In this document: piece after piece, positions 32,744-44,585 of the stretch
Layout of the letters: each line of letters opens with the position of its first letter
How positions within the stretch are numbered: position 1 is the first letter of the stretch
Assembly (NCBI RefSeq): GCF_004379255.2
Contig: NC_056049.1
Span: 3,782,001 to 3,846,000, forward strand
Direction of reading: 5' to 3'
DNA from: Salvia splendens
Taxonomy: Eukaryota; Streptophyta; Magnoliopsida; Lamiales; Lamiaceae
Length of the DNA stretch: 64,000 nucleotides
The notes under the pieces: generated by a model
Told to the model about the DNA's origin: nothing
Database searches by the model: none
Seen by the model: only the letters and a program-made list of their open reading frames with translations
Translations under genes and position numbers: made by a program

Positions 32744-33088
32744 CATCACTTGCAAATTGCAGGTCAATCAAAGGTTTTTAATGCACGAAAAGAATATCAT
32801 TGTCAAGAAGCTTCATAGAAAGAAATTTATGAGAATCCAAGTAAGTACTGTCAATTAAATTCATCCATTCTAGCTACAAAGGTAGCACTCCGCCATCTCC
32901 CGAAGATAATAGAAGCGTTCTCGAAAACTCTAGATGCTAAGTCAAGATTCTCAGTGTCGTTACATCAATTAACTGTTCGTGTAGGTCACATCTTCATATT
33001 GTTTTTGGCACGCCCTAGCGGTCATTCTTATTAAAACATAATAACCCTCCTGGCCTTAACGTGTCATAAGTGTTGTCATATTTGTAAC
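32744..33088. repeat. Inverted copy of 35303-35647
   Basis: 345 bp, reverse complement of 35303-35647 with about three substitutions. It joins copy C at the base where homology to copy A ends. Confidence 0.85.
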
Positions 33089-33883
33089 GCGTAGTCGCAT
33101 TAACATGTTATGCACGATTGCATTCACTATATTTGATTGCAGGCACAAATTCTCGTCGTTGTAAGGATACATCACCTAACATTTCTTCTTGTCTTGATCT
33201 CGTTAGAAACTTCCTTTCGTTTTGTTCTTATCATCCAGGGAAGACAATAGACAATTACAATAATCCGTCTAGTTCGAAGTATATGTTTTCGTTTGTCCCA
33301 TCACTCAGGAAAGTGATATTGTGGTCATCAATTTACAACTACGTTCAAGCACGTTCAGCCTAGCATACTTCTTAGGCACTCTATGTTTTCCAGACATAGT
33401 TCATAGTCTCATACTTCAACACATATTCGATCGTTGCTTAATTCAAGCTTCATATGGGTTCTACGTTTGCAACAAGGTTCAAAATTCAACATTTCACTTT
33501 CATATTGATTCTATAGTGTTTCATCAATCATGAACTATCACATAAAACGTCATTTATACATTGCGCAGTCAAACATGTTTATCCATATAAACCATTTGGC
33601 ATTCCATAGCATTTCATCCAGCATATATTAATATTTAAAATAGTAACTCAATCAATCCGTCGCCCATGGAATCACATTTCATAAATCATGCAATTCGTGT
33701 CCATCTTTATACCACAATCACGTAATTGCAACTACACACGCGTCATAGTTTGCGTTTCATACTTCCAAAATCATATGATTTCAACAAAATATGCATTAGA
33801 ATTTTCGCCGTTCAAGTATTCAACATATATGTTCTTCAAATTAAATTCGCAGTTCAAACATGTAATAACAAGTCCCCGTCTCA
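33089..33883. other. Single-copy spacer inside the repeat cluster
   Basis: About 800 bp, AT-rich, beginning GCGTAGTCGC. No frame with recognisable retroelement domains on either strand; its relation to the flanking LTR elements is unclear. Confidence 0.4.
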
Positions 33884-34246
33884 AGCATGCGATTCATTTT
33901 CATACTTCAATATCCATCACATTCAACACCTTCAATAACATACTTCCATAGTGTCTCACGTCCCATAGTTTGTCGCGTCTCGTATGACCACAATATTTTC
34001 CAAAGCCATAGCATTTACTTTAAAATTTCAATAGGCCCAGAATTGCCATTTTTGCAAGGAACCACTTTTCCACCGAATTTCAAAATTTTCGGTAATTCAT
34101 TTAAAAAAAATCGCCAAAATGTTCTTACCGCTTCTTTCGTGGTTGGGCGTGACGAGTTGTGGTGTTGAGCCTTCGAGGTTTAACACTTTAGCCAATTAAT
34201 ACAAGGATAGATTTTGACTCCAAAAGACTCTTGGGTCCAGAGCGGA
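33884..34246 (-). repeat. 5' leader of the minus-strand LTR element (paired with 30848-31210)
   Basis: 363 bp upstream (in plus coordinates) of the primer-binding site; its reverse complement is at 30848-31210. Confidence 0.8.
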
Positions 34247-34256
34247 AAGAAACTGA

Positions 34257-34269
34257 GGCTCTGATACCA
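34257..34269 (-). other. Primer-binding site, initiator tRNA-Met type
   Basis: Minus strand TGGTATCAGAGCC, three bases from the LTR end (…CGTGACA at 34273). This is the standard tRNA-iMet-complementary site of many plant LTR elements. It fixes the orientation (minus) and the LTR boundary. Confidence 0.85.
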
Positions 34270-34272
34270 AAC

Positions 34273-35302
34273 TGTCACGACCGCCCTTTGGGGTTAATAA
34301 ATACGGGCGATCGTGATTAGAAGAACTTAGTAAACAGACGAAGGAAACTAGGGTTTCAATAATGAGTTTGACCAATAATTAATATTTAATAAAAATGGGC
34401 CAAGAGGTTGACATTATCCAAATAAATTAGGTTCAAAGCTAAAAGATTGATGAGTAAAAACAATATCTCAGCGGAAGCGTTCAAGAGAAAGAGTGACGTC
34501 ATGTGTGGAGACACAACGACACTCGTAGATCACAACTAACCAAACCATGCTTCAATTTTAAATTTGCTCAACACCACCAATTGCTCGTCGCCGCTCAACC
34601 TGCACATAAGGAAAACACATGCAGGGCTGAGTACTATAAAAATACTCAATGGGCTCATGCCGAAAACATTTTAAATAAAAATTGGTATTTTATCATGCCA
34701 TACTTAAGTAACCATCGGGGTTTAGCTTTAGAAAGGCCCGAGGCACTAAAATCATTTCCCATAGTAAAAGTCGACTGATCAGTCATTTTCCCATAGACGT
34801 TAGCCATATCTGCCAATACATGACTTGGAATGTGGCCACAAACCAAGCTACTAGACCGGCCAGCCCGTACGCTAGCACACGATCTACCATAGGTGTACAC
34901 TAGTCCAAGTAGGGTTTGCGGCCCTACGAGGACCCGAATTCGATTTATATAACAATGGCGCATAGCCATATCAGATAGGCACGTTAAAACACAAATCACG
35001 GCATGATAAATACAGTTTCATTTCCATCGATAAAATATTTAGGACGTTGTCCTTATTTAAAAGAAAGCCCACCTCGAGTGCTTAATTTGAAATTACGTTC
35101 TTTCCCTTGCGATCACGATTCCCTTGCGATGATTCACCTTTAACAATTTATATAACACATAAATCAACACACTTTCAAATTAAATAAATAGATGAATGCC
35201 TCCTAAGCAAAGTTATTTAACTCGTTTTATCTCGGTTTTCGATTATTCGGCGGCCGCTTACGCCCCTAATTCCTCCGTTGGCTCCTCGTATTTTCCTCAA
35301 CG
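34273..35302 (-). repeat. LTR-like repeat copy B, truncated 5' LTR
   Basis: Direct copy of 28351-29380, about 99.7% identical by eye. By the adjacent primer-binding site this is the 5' LTR of a minus-strand element. It is cut off after 1030 bp and joined directly to 35303. Confidence 0.85.
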
Positions 35303-35647
35303 GTTACAAATATGACAACACTTATGACACGTTAAGGCCAGGAGGGTTATTATGTTTTGATGAGAATGACCGCTAGGGCGTGCCAAAAACAATATGAAGA
35401 TGTGACCTACACGAACAGTTAATTGATGTAACGACACTGAGAATCTTGACTTAACATCTAGAGTTTTCGAGAACGCTTCTATTATCTTCGGGAGATGACG
35501 GAGTGCTACCTTTGTAGCTAGAATGGATGAATTTAATTGACAGTACTTACTTGGATTCTCATAAATTTCTTTCTATGAAGCTTCTTGACAATGATATTCT
35601 TTTCGTGCATTAAAAACCTTTGATTGACCTGCAATTTGCAAGTGATG
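35303..35647. repeat. 345-bp repeat paired with 32744-33088
   Basis: Starts GTTACAAATATGACAACACT. Its inverted copy at 32744-33088 joins copy C, whereas this copy joins copy B at a different LTR position. Beyond 35647 the sequence is unique and leads to the Tekay-like gag. Confidence 0.8.
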
Positions 35648-36243
35648 CATCACTGTTTTCTTTTGATGAAAGTAGTGACTCATTCTTATTCCTCTTGAGT
35701 CATTTTCAGAGCCATTCTAATCAAGGGCAATTTGAATAATGCTTCTCATGTTGAAACCCGTTCTGATCCAAGTAAGGCTGTTAAATAGATTTCTAAATTC
35801 TTGATACAAGACTCTCAAGAAAGACAATGGCTCGATCTCTGCAAACACATATGAGGAATAAGTTTCAAGAGACACATACAAAACGATACACCAACAACAT
35901 GAGGAGTCGAATATTTTCGCATCTATGATATGTTGTAGCAAGCAGCCAAAGAATCGAACTTTATGCCATACCAGACATTAGGTCTTGAGAAACAAAAGCT
36001 GAGAGAAGCCGTGCACATCAAATGATCATGTTTTGCGGCTCAGAATTTATGTAAGTGATTGATCAAGGGATATACGGATAACAACTTAGAGAAGGTCGTC
36101 GCATAAGATCATCACTGTACGACAGTATTGGAATGAAAGTACGAGCACCCTGATAGATTAAGATATACGAATGAAGGTCGTCGACGAGAGGAAATCGACC
36201 AGCAAGTGGCGAGATTGAATCAACTAAAATGGGAAACAATCGA
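35648..36243. other. Leader-like region before the Tekay-like gag
   Basis: About 600 bp without a gene. No clear plus-strand LTR or primer-binding site; CAGAGCC near 35707 is only a weak partial match. Confidence 0.4.
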
Positions 36244-38459
36244 ATGGAGAAACGCAGGCAAGCACCATCACCATCACCTCCTCCACCTAAGCCAGAATGG
36301 CATATTGAATAATTTTTGCTAAAGCAAAATCCTCCTATATTCAATAGGATAGGAGAGCCAGCAAAGGCCGGGACTTGGATACGCGTATTGGAGAGCATCT
36401 TCGAATTCTTGAAGTGCACCGAGGAAGAGCAATTGATTTATGTAACCTACCAACTCACGGATTCGGCCGACTTTAGGTGGGACCAAGCAAGGGACCTGAC
36501 CCCTAAGAAAGTGGGTAGAATGACTTGGGTGAACTTTAATGAGACGATATATAACAAGTACATACCAAAGAGCTACTAAAAGGCAAAGACGGCTGAGTTT
36601 TACAACTTAACCCATGGGCGTATGTCGGTGACTGAATATGATCGCACACTCCGCGATATGACTCGGCATGCACCTGAACAAGTTGACACTGATGAGAAAC
36701 TGGCCGAAAAGTTCCGTGAGGGTCTAAGGCATGAGATCAAGATGACATTAGCCAGTCATGGGAGGCTTATATATGCGGAGGCGTTGGCCCTCGCGCTAGA
36801 TGTTGAGGCAGCTATGCCCAAGGAGAGGGTGACGGAGAACACTACACTGGCACTGCCTCCACCACATTATTCTCGAGAGAAGAGAAAGTGTGATAGAAAT
36901 AAGACCCACTAAGAAAACAAGAGGTACCAACCCAATCAAAATCGACCACCGCATGGGGGTAGACAAAATTTCTCTAACCAGAGGGGTGACTTCCGACCCA
37001 AACCACCACAATGCAATGTGTGCTCCAGGTACCATTTTGGGAGAGTGTAGAGTGCGGAAAACTACCAAGTGCTTTAACTGTGGGGGAAATGACCACTCCT
37101 CTAGAGAGTGTCCGAGCAAGAACGCGGGGATGAGTTCAAGGCAGAACAATCAGGGATTTCGTCCGCAGTCTAGGGCACCACTGGTGGAACCAAGGATGAA
37201 TCGTGATCAATCTCCGCGACAACAACAACCTCACCGCCCAAGACTTCCCTCCTAGGCTAGAGCATATGCGCTGAGTTTTAGACAAACCAAGACTGAACAA
37301 GGGAGTCACGAGAGCGGAAATTTGGCAGAACTATGCGTGGACACATTAAGTATGTCTGCTAATCAATCTGAACATAGGATGATGGTGACCTCACCAGTGG
37401 GAGGGGTAATAGAGATTTCTCGAACATGCTCGAACATAGAAATTGTCATGGGGGAACTTAAGCTAGTCGCGCACAACTTACAAGTTATGGCCATGAGGGA
37501 TGTCGATGTAATCTTGGGGATGGATTGGTTAACCGCAAATTTTGCTACTATTCGTTGTAAGGAGAGACAAATATCATTACAAGCCCTTGGAAAAGAACCA
37601 ATCGTGTATCATGGAATCACGACGAACAGGAAAAAAAAATTCTATCATCTCCGCGCTCCAAGCCACTACGATGTTGAGAAAAGGGCGTCCTGCCCATCTA
37701 GTCTATCTACAAGGAGATGAGAAGGAGGAAAGGAAAGTGGAGGATGTCGCTGTGGTACGAGAATTTCCAGACGTCTTTACTGAAGCGTTACCTGGACCAC
37801 CGCCAGATCGACAGTTGGAGTTCACAATTGACCTAGAGCCAGGGTCGGCACCGATGTCTAAGGCCTCATATCGAATGGCGCCAAAAGAGTTGGAAGAACT
37901 CAAGATACAACTTCAAGAGCTTATGGACTTGGGTTTCATTATACCCAGTGTTTCACCGTGGGGGGGGGCGCCTGTGCTTTTTGTTAAGAAGAAAGATGGG
38001 TCGATGAGAATGTGTATTGACTATAGAGAGTTGAACAAGATGACTCTCAAGAATAAATATCCACTACCGAGAATAGATGACCTATTCGATCAACTTCGAG
38101 GAGCCGGTGTGTTCTCAAAGATGGATTTAAGGTCCGGATACCATCAGTTGAGAGTTCGACGAGAAGACATACCGAAGACTGCTTTTCGCACGAGATATGG
38201 TCACTATGAGTTTGTGGTGATGCCGTTTGGATTGACGAATGCACCTGCAGTGTTCATGGATTTGATGAACCGGGTATTTCACCCATACTTGGGTAAATTC
38301 GTTTTGGTATTCATAGATGATGTACTCGTCTATTCGAGGAATGAGAAGGAATGCGAGGGGCACCTGCGAATCACTTTGGAGACGTTGAGGAGTGAGAAAC
38401 TGTATGCCAAATTCAGCAAGTGTGAGTTTTGGCTTAAGGAAGTAAACTTCCTTGGTCAC
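36244..38459 (+). pseudogene. Tekay-like chromovirus gag-protease-RT, 5' part, disrupted
   Basis: Begins near ATGGAGAAACG and shows, in order: a retrotransposon Gag domain (IFNRIGEPAKAGTWI, FLKCTEEEQLIYVTY, FEETIYNKY-like, FREGLRHEIK); a CCHC zinc knuckle CFNCGGNDHSSREC at about 37070; a pepsin-like protease region (IVMGELKLVAHNLQVM, DVILGMDWL); and reverse transcriptase with [47 protein letters not shown] and [10 protein letters not shown]. Stops occur at 36310-36312 and after KSY (about 36577), with further stops and frame changes in the spacer near 36910, 37250 and 37700. The RT frame is open until 38459, where it ends after FLGH at the Athila-like LTR. The rest of pol resumes at 57270. 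Not functional. Confidence 0.88.
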
Positions 38460-40825
38460 TGAAGAGAGGTAAATTTTGTTTCGAGTGTGCACAGAAATGG
38501 ATCACTGCAAGCGCTTGGTCAAGACACCACGCTCCTTAAATCCACTAGAGCACAAGGTCTAGGAACTTAAGAGAACATAAAGTGCTTGGTCGTTGGACAC
38601 ACATCGACTCCCCTTCAAAAATTATAAAAAAATCCCTCAACCCGAATACTATGAATTAGTATAGGGAAGTGGGGTCGATCCCACAGAGATGGACTCGCAA
38701 AGTAGTGCTCAGAGACTTTGGACAGACAAATGGCTGCTGCCACGCAACAAAAGGGTTGAGAATTTTAAACTAACTCTAGACCTAGGCAGAAAATGTAAAT
38801 GCTAGACCTAGGACATGTTAAACTTGTAAATTCAGACTTCGACAACAAGAAACATAACCACTTCCTAGACAGTGTAAACAGCTACCTAATCTAGCTAAAC
38901 AGAATATGACTGAAAGTAGGGACCATAATTCCAAAAGTGGCAAGTACGGAAAGAACTGCAGATTAACAAACTCTGACGCTAGCTCGCAGCAAAATGCATC
39001 CTCTCTACCAAATTAAACTTGCAGATGAACAAAACAGAGCAAAAGCGAGATTCGAACAGAATATAGGGATTTGGTCGTCGTTATCTTGCTGCAACTCGGA
39101 AACACATCAGATCTGCGTACACTAGACGGAATGAAAGAAAATCACGTAAACTAAGCATGAAAATCAGATCGAAACTACTCAGATTCACGTCAGAATGCTT
39201 GATCCACTCCGGATCCAAGACATCCGAACCCAACAACCAACAAATCCAGCAAATCCAGCAAAATTCTTCCACAATCCAACTCCAATCTCCCAGATCTGAC
39301 CATTAACCTGCAATAACTCAGTAAACAGCTGCGAAACGCATCCAACTCAGACAAATTAAAACTCCAAAATCTCAATAAGCGAAACGATCAAACCAGAAAT
39401 CAACACAATCGCCATAACGGAAAATCAAACTTGCAATTAAACCAGAAACTTATTCGGTGAAAACAGCGAACCGAGCTTCGAACAACGAAGCTCGGCAGAG
39501 TAAGCAAAATGCGGAAAGCAGAAAGTAAATTGTTTCTTCGCTCCTAACAAGAGCGGTGTTACACCATATCGGAAGCTAAGGTAAAACCCGAACGTGCGAA
39601 CTGAGATCTCCTCCAAGCTAGTATCAAGTGTGTGTGCGGAAAGTGAACTAAGCAACAGGCTGTGGTGAGGTCTCCCCCGGGAAGATCCCTCCAGCTTGCA
39701 TGCTTGTGCCTTTTATAGATGCGGAAATAGCCCTTGAGTCTTCGTAGAAATCTCTATTCTACCCTTCAACTCTGGAGCTTCCTCCGTCGAGCAATTCTCT
39801 TCATAATCGTTCACTAAATCGCCAGTTCCTCGACCTTGTGATTTTTTGGTCTTCTTTCCTGGACCTGGCGAATTCCTTCACACACCTGGCTTAAAACGTG
39901 TGTTAGTCCCAGTAAAATCACGAATTAAATCCCTAGACCCATGCATGAAATTAGCCTTATCAAACTGCTCACACTTAAACCATGCTTGTCCTCAAGTATG
40001 AAAGACAAGAAAAAGAAATAAGGCGAATTTCAATGCACGGTCCCCCCAAGTACTATTCTACAAACAAAACAGACTCCTAGACCTAGACAACTTCAACACG
40101 AAACACATAAAAATCACAAAAGAAACGAAAACACATAAGCGCATAAACTGGTATTTTCCTAGCAGCCATCCCCACAAGTTTAAGGTCAATCCAAGCGTTT
40201 ACAGCCTCAGATTCCTCCCCTTCCCTTCTTCTATCTAGTCGAGTTGTCAGTTCGTCAAGATAGCCTTCTGACTTCCCAATTGTTAGATTCACTCGATCAC
40301 TCATTCCTCACCAGGGATGTTAGGATCGGATCGCTCTTAAGTTAGAGTTACTCCACTGATGCATCGGGTTATGAGAGTTTCTCCTTCCTACCGTCTCCTT
40401 TTTATTCCTGGGTCTGGTTACTACTGCTTCCTACCCTTAATTAAATTTTTTTTTTTTTTTTTTTCCTGGACTTCGTCCAGCTTATACCTCCGGTTTTATT
40501 ATTTTAACTCCTCCCCTGGACTTCGTCCAGCTTATACCTCCTTTTTCCTGGACTTCGTCCAGCTTATACCTCCTTTTCCTGGACTTCGTCCAGCTTATAC
40601 CTCCAGAAACCCTTTTTTTTTCCGTCAGACTCTTCTCCCTAAGCATTCAGTGGTAGCCCATTCTTTTTACAAGTTAGCTCAAAGTGTATAGGCTTATAAC
40701 TCGCTCTTATAGTAGGGCTGCACAACTGGGTTATCTAAGGCATCCTCTATCGTTCTCACTTCATCCAACTGACTTTGATTTATTAAGAGAAAAGGATTCA
40801 CAATTTAGCATGTATTTTCTCTTCA
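38460..40825 (-). repeat. Athila-like 3' LTR
   Basis: TGAAGAGAGG...TCTCTTCA, 2366 bp. It contains four copies of a CTGGACTTCGTCCAG hairpin unit (40466-40593) next to a T-run. By eye it differs from 54903-57269 by two substitutions and one base in the T-run. Confidence 0.92.
40466..40593. repeat. Four hairpin units in the 3' LTR
   Basis: CTGGACTTCGTCCAG (6-bp stem, TTC loop) at 40466, 40516, 40548 and 40579, each followed by CTTATACCTCC. Confidence 0.95.
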
Positions 40826-40845
40826 ATTACTCTCCCTAAGGGGCT
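40826..40845 (-). other. Polypurine tract of the Athila-like element
   Basis: Minus strand TTAGGGAGAGTAAT immediately before the 3' LTR; purine-rich and correctly placed. Confidence 0.55.
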
Positions 40846-41209
40846 TTTTGCTATTTATTTTACCAGTTATGCAAACACGAAACCTAAAAAAAAATTCTAC
40901 AAACTCCTAGACCTAACAGAATATGTACAAGACACTAACTGCACTAACTGCGTCCCCCCTCCCACTTCATTTATGCTTGTCCCCAAGCAATCCGCATGAA
41001 GTGGAAAGCAGGCCAGTTAGTGGCGACATGAAACACACTCAACAAAACACAAACTTTTCACACTTAGACCAAGCATTGGGCTAAGTGGGAGAAGGAACAA
41101 CATACAACACATATATACAGAACCTAGCATGCTGGCAGGTAAAACAGAAATAAAACGAAAGAACTGTTAAATAAAAGAAAGAAAAAGTTACTTGGGTTTG
41201 AGGGGAAAT

Positions 41210-43974
41210 TCAATTCGGTGTCTGGCCCCCGTGGGAGCCAAACTTTGGTGGCACCGTCGGCTGGGTCACCTTTGCTTTCTTCCTGGCCGGCATCTCCGGC
41301 TTCACTGGTCTGTCATCAGTAGGTCGGGGTATGGCTGTCCTCAGGACCACGGGTCTAGCGGAAGAGGGGGTGATGTGAGGCCTCGGGCCTTGTGATGGCT
41401 TCTGCGCGGACACACCTCCTGGACTTAGCGTTGTAATGTTGCCGCTAGACCCAGGAATAGTTTCTGATGCATCCGGGAACTTTTTGTGCAGCCATTTCAG
41501 CATGGTCGTCATCAAAGCAACACCCTCCGCCATCTTGTTGGTTTGCTCAGTGGACGAAGCCACCCAATCGGTGATACGTCCCCTCAGGACTGCGGCCTCT
41601 TCCCTGCTCTTTCCGAATTCCCTTCGGATCTCAGTCATTTCCTTGCGTACCCCGTCGATTCCTTTCCTTACCTCCTCAACCTCTTTCTGAACTCCTTGAA
41701 CCATCAGCCTGACTTCGTCCTCAGTGGCTTGATCCTTTACCTCCACACCATCGGGTTCCTGCTTGACTTGTGCCTCTGACTTACCGACCTCATAAAAACA
41801 CACCTCCTTCCCTCGGGCGATCAGCAACCCCTTGTTGATAAAAAAATCGAAATTGAAGACTTCCGGGGCTGAGCACATCTTTACTACACGGCAGGCCTTG
41901 CTGATTTTAATTACAATGTTGCGCTGCAAATAGGCCCCGAGAAGATGGCACGTGTACAGATGCCTGGACGGGTTGGAGGTGACTTGATGGCAGGCTTGGG
42001 CTAACCAATAGCCCAAATGAACTCGTACTCCTGTGGCCATGCACCACGTAAAGTAAAGGTCGGCGGTCGTCAGGGCGTTGTTGGCAGTGCCCATCAAGTT
42101 GTAGCTAACAAAAGTTTGGGCGAATCGCAGGACCCGATTTTCTATATTGTGTGCCTTCGAAAAACTTGTTTTAAATTGACCCACTCTTGAGTGAGTCAAG
42201 AACTCCCACGCACCTTGTGCCTGAAATCCTGGCGTCAACTTCGGCGGACCGACCATTCTGTCGTTCCACAGGCCCTCATCATCTTCTGTTCTCGATAGCA
42301 AGCCCATCCGCAGCGTCCACTCCCGGATACTCATCCTATGTTCTTCATTAAAAAGCCGGAAAGCTATGGAATCCGTATCCAAATCGGCGGTGGATTTGAA
42401 CCGGAAGGTGGAAAAGAATTCACGGGCCGCGTCGACTGGAACTTCGAAAGTGCTGTGCTTTAGTAACCAATCAAAACCGATTGCATCTATATACCCCCTG
42501 AACTCATCGTTAGAGCTGATATGTTTGAGTTCCGCCGGGTGGTACATTTTTCCGGACTTCGCCACCTTTCCCTCAGCACTCTTTTCCTTGTATATGGCCA
42601 CACGTTTTGGATCGTCAAATCTTCTCATATCGTCTAGCAGCTCTTTTGTAATCCAAATCTCCGTCGGCTCAAAGTTCAGTACATCCTCGTCTTGCTCCTC
42701 TTCTGAATCACTGGACCTGGCAGGATTCTCGGGCTCTGTGGCGTATGGTACCTTGGCGGGTAGAGGAAGTGGGGATTCAGTAGATTTCCCCCTCTCCTTC
42801 TCGGTCGAGGAGGAAGCAATTTGTTTCCCTTTCCTCTTCTTAGCCCTCGCGCGGCGCCCCTCTTCGTCACTCTCCCTTACACTCGGCCTGGGGGAGTCTT
42901 CCTGCGCAGACACGGCTGTCGCTAGGTCCAGTGTATCCTTTTCCTTTTGTTGGGCAGATACGTCAACGTCATCAAGAATACGTCGACGTGTCCGTCTCCT
43001 TGTTTCCCTAAGATTAAGCTGCGAATCGGCCTCCTCAGAGACCTCAGTTAAATCCACTATCATGGTGAGTCCTGCATCGACAGTTTCTTGAGCACCCTCA
43101 GAATCGAGTGCTCCACTTTCCTCCGCTAACAATGGGGTTGCCCCCGTGATATAAACAGGGGTTTCTAACCCCGTAAGATTTCCTTCAGGTTGGGCTTCAG
43201 TGCCCACAGATTTTTCGGGAGTCCTTCCCGCAATCAACATCTTCCTCAGTAAATTGGGCTTCATCGCCCCCAACTACGTCTAGGGTTTCCTTTTCGACAT
43301 CCTTCTCAGAATTTAGGGCTTCTCCGCCCACTTGAACATCATCATCACCAACAACGGCATCCCTCTCAACAGACGCCTCCAGAACAGGGGTTTCCCCCTC
43401 AATCCTACTAACAGTAATAGCGGTGCCCTCAACTACCGCAACAAGAGCATCTACCCCCCCAACAACACTTTCCACCAAATTCACAGCAGAAATATCAAGT
43501 TTTACTCCCTCTGAAACACCATCACCTCCAAACTTTAAAACAGGGGTTTCCTTCTGAGAATCAGAACCTAACCTAGGTTCACTTACGGCCAATAACGTCA
43601 GTCCCGCGGCCAGATCTGTCTCTACTTCGCGAATCTCCGCAATGGGTGATCTTGGAACGGCGAGCACTGCATCGTCCTCCGGCCTGGTGGCGGTTTCTGG
43701 AACTGTGTCCTGGGCACAGGTGGTTTTCTTCTGGAATAACGGTAGCAGCCTCCGGTGCGGTTTCTTGTACAGCAGTGGGTGGTGTCTCGACAACCTCCGG
43801 TTGTGTCACGGTGGTTGTTGGAACGGCTGGCATGGGTTGTCCCATTGCAAACATCGCGAACGCTTGCATCGCTTTATCGGCCCCTCCGAACTTCTGAAAT
43901 AGTTCATTCATGAACTCCGCCGCACTCTTCTCGGCGGATCCAGAAGCGCTGCTGGTTCCTTGTTGGTTATCCAT
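41210..43974 (-). pseudogene. Athila-type extra 3' ORF ('env-like' position), copy 1, two frameshifts
   Basis: Starts at the ATG 43972-43974 and ends at the TGA 41210-41212, about 920 codons if one frame. It shifts frame twice, between about 43715-43790 and about 43200-43270. The N-terminal third is acidic and low-complexity with Val/Glu/Thr repeats. A basic cluster (RRARAKKRKGK) follows. The central region (WITKELLDDMRRFDD, EFFSTFRFKS, MSIREWTLRMGLL, YFTWCMATGVRVHLGYWLAQ) resembles the ATHILA ORF-1 family. A long heptad-like coiled coil follows (VQKEVEEVRKGIDGVRKEM and on), then a Pro/Lys-rich tail. I see no signal peptide and no transmembrane segment. In Athila-lineage elements the ORF in this position is called env-like; function is unknown. 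Some frameshifts may be sequencing errors. Confidence 0.7.
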
Positions 43975-44585
43975 GGTATTCTGCAGAAAATTTTGAAAAG
44001 AACTTGGGCGAAATTTTCAGATTAGGGTTAGAGAGATATTGAAATTTGGGGTTTTTGATTTGGGAGAGAGAATATTTGGAGAGAGAATGAGTAATGAAAA
44101 AAATAAAAAGGCCAAAACCGATCATAGTGTAGGCATTGGAGAGGACAGTTTCCTTTTGCAGGCGGGTGCAGGTGGTGACGCCAGCGACCGTACGCCTCCC
44201 CATAAAGTGCTCTTTGAAATCCGGACCGGTGTCAATTCCCTCCAAAACTCTTTTACCCCACAATTCCTTGCTCAAGTAAATTCCTTCTGCCAAAACACAC
44301 TAAAAGAAAACATCAACTAAAAAAAAAACAAATATGAAACGCCAAACTCCCCGGGTCTAGGATATGACAGCATCAAAAACATTCCCGATGGGTCTGGTGT
44401 TTCGAAAATATTTTTGGAAGAATAAAATTTTTTATTTGTTTGGATTTTTCTTGATTTAAAGAAAGCAATTAAATATTTACAAAATTGTTGTCAAGTGTTC
44501 TCAAAATTTCCTGGATCAGGGTATGGTCAAACTTTTAATTACTAGACCCAGGAGATATTTTAAAAACACTTCCTTCCTAGACTGG
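43975..44585 (-). other. Spacer between pol and the extra ORF
   Basis: About 600 bp non-coding, repeated at 48169-48779. It contains several (C)CTAGACCCAGG/CCTGGATCAGG motifs. Sense is minus, so it is the leader of the extra ORF. Confidence 0.6.

Noticed and set aside
39081..40304. Short open frames in the 3' LTR, repeated exactly at 55524-56747
   Set aside because: They lie in non-coding LTR and are duplicated only because the LTR is duplicated; no recognisable product.
42366..43091. 241-codon plus-strand frame opposite the extra ORF
   Set aside because: Ser-rich antisense shadow of the real minus-strand frame; it disappears in the second copy with small indels.
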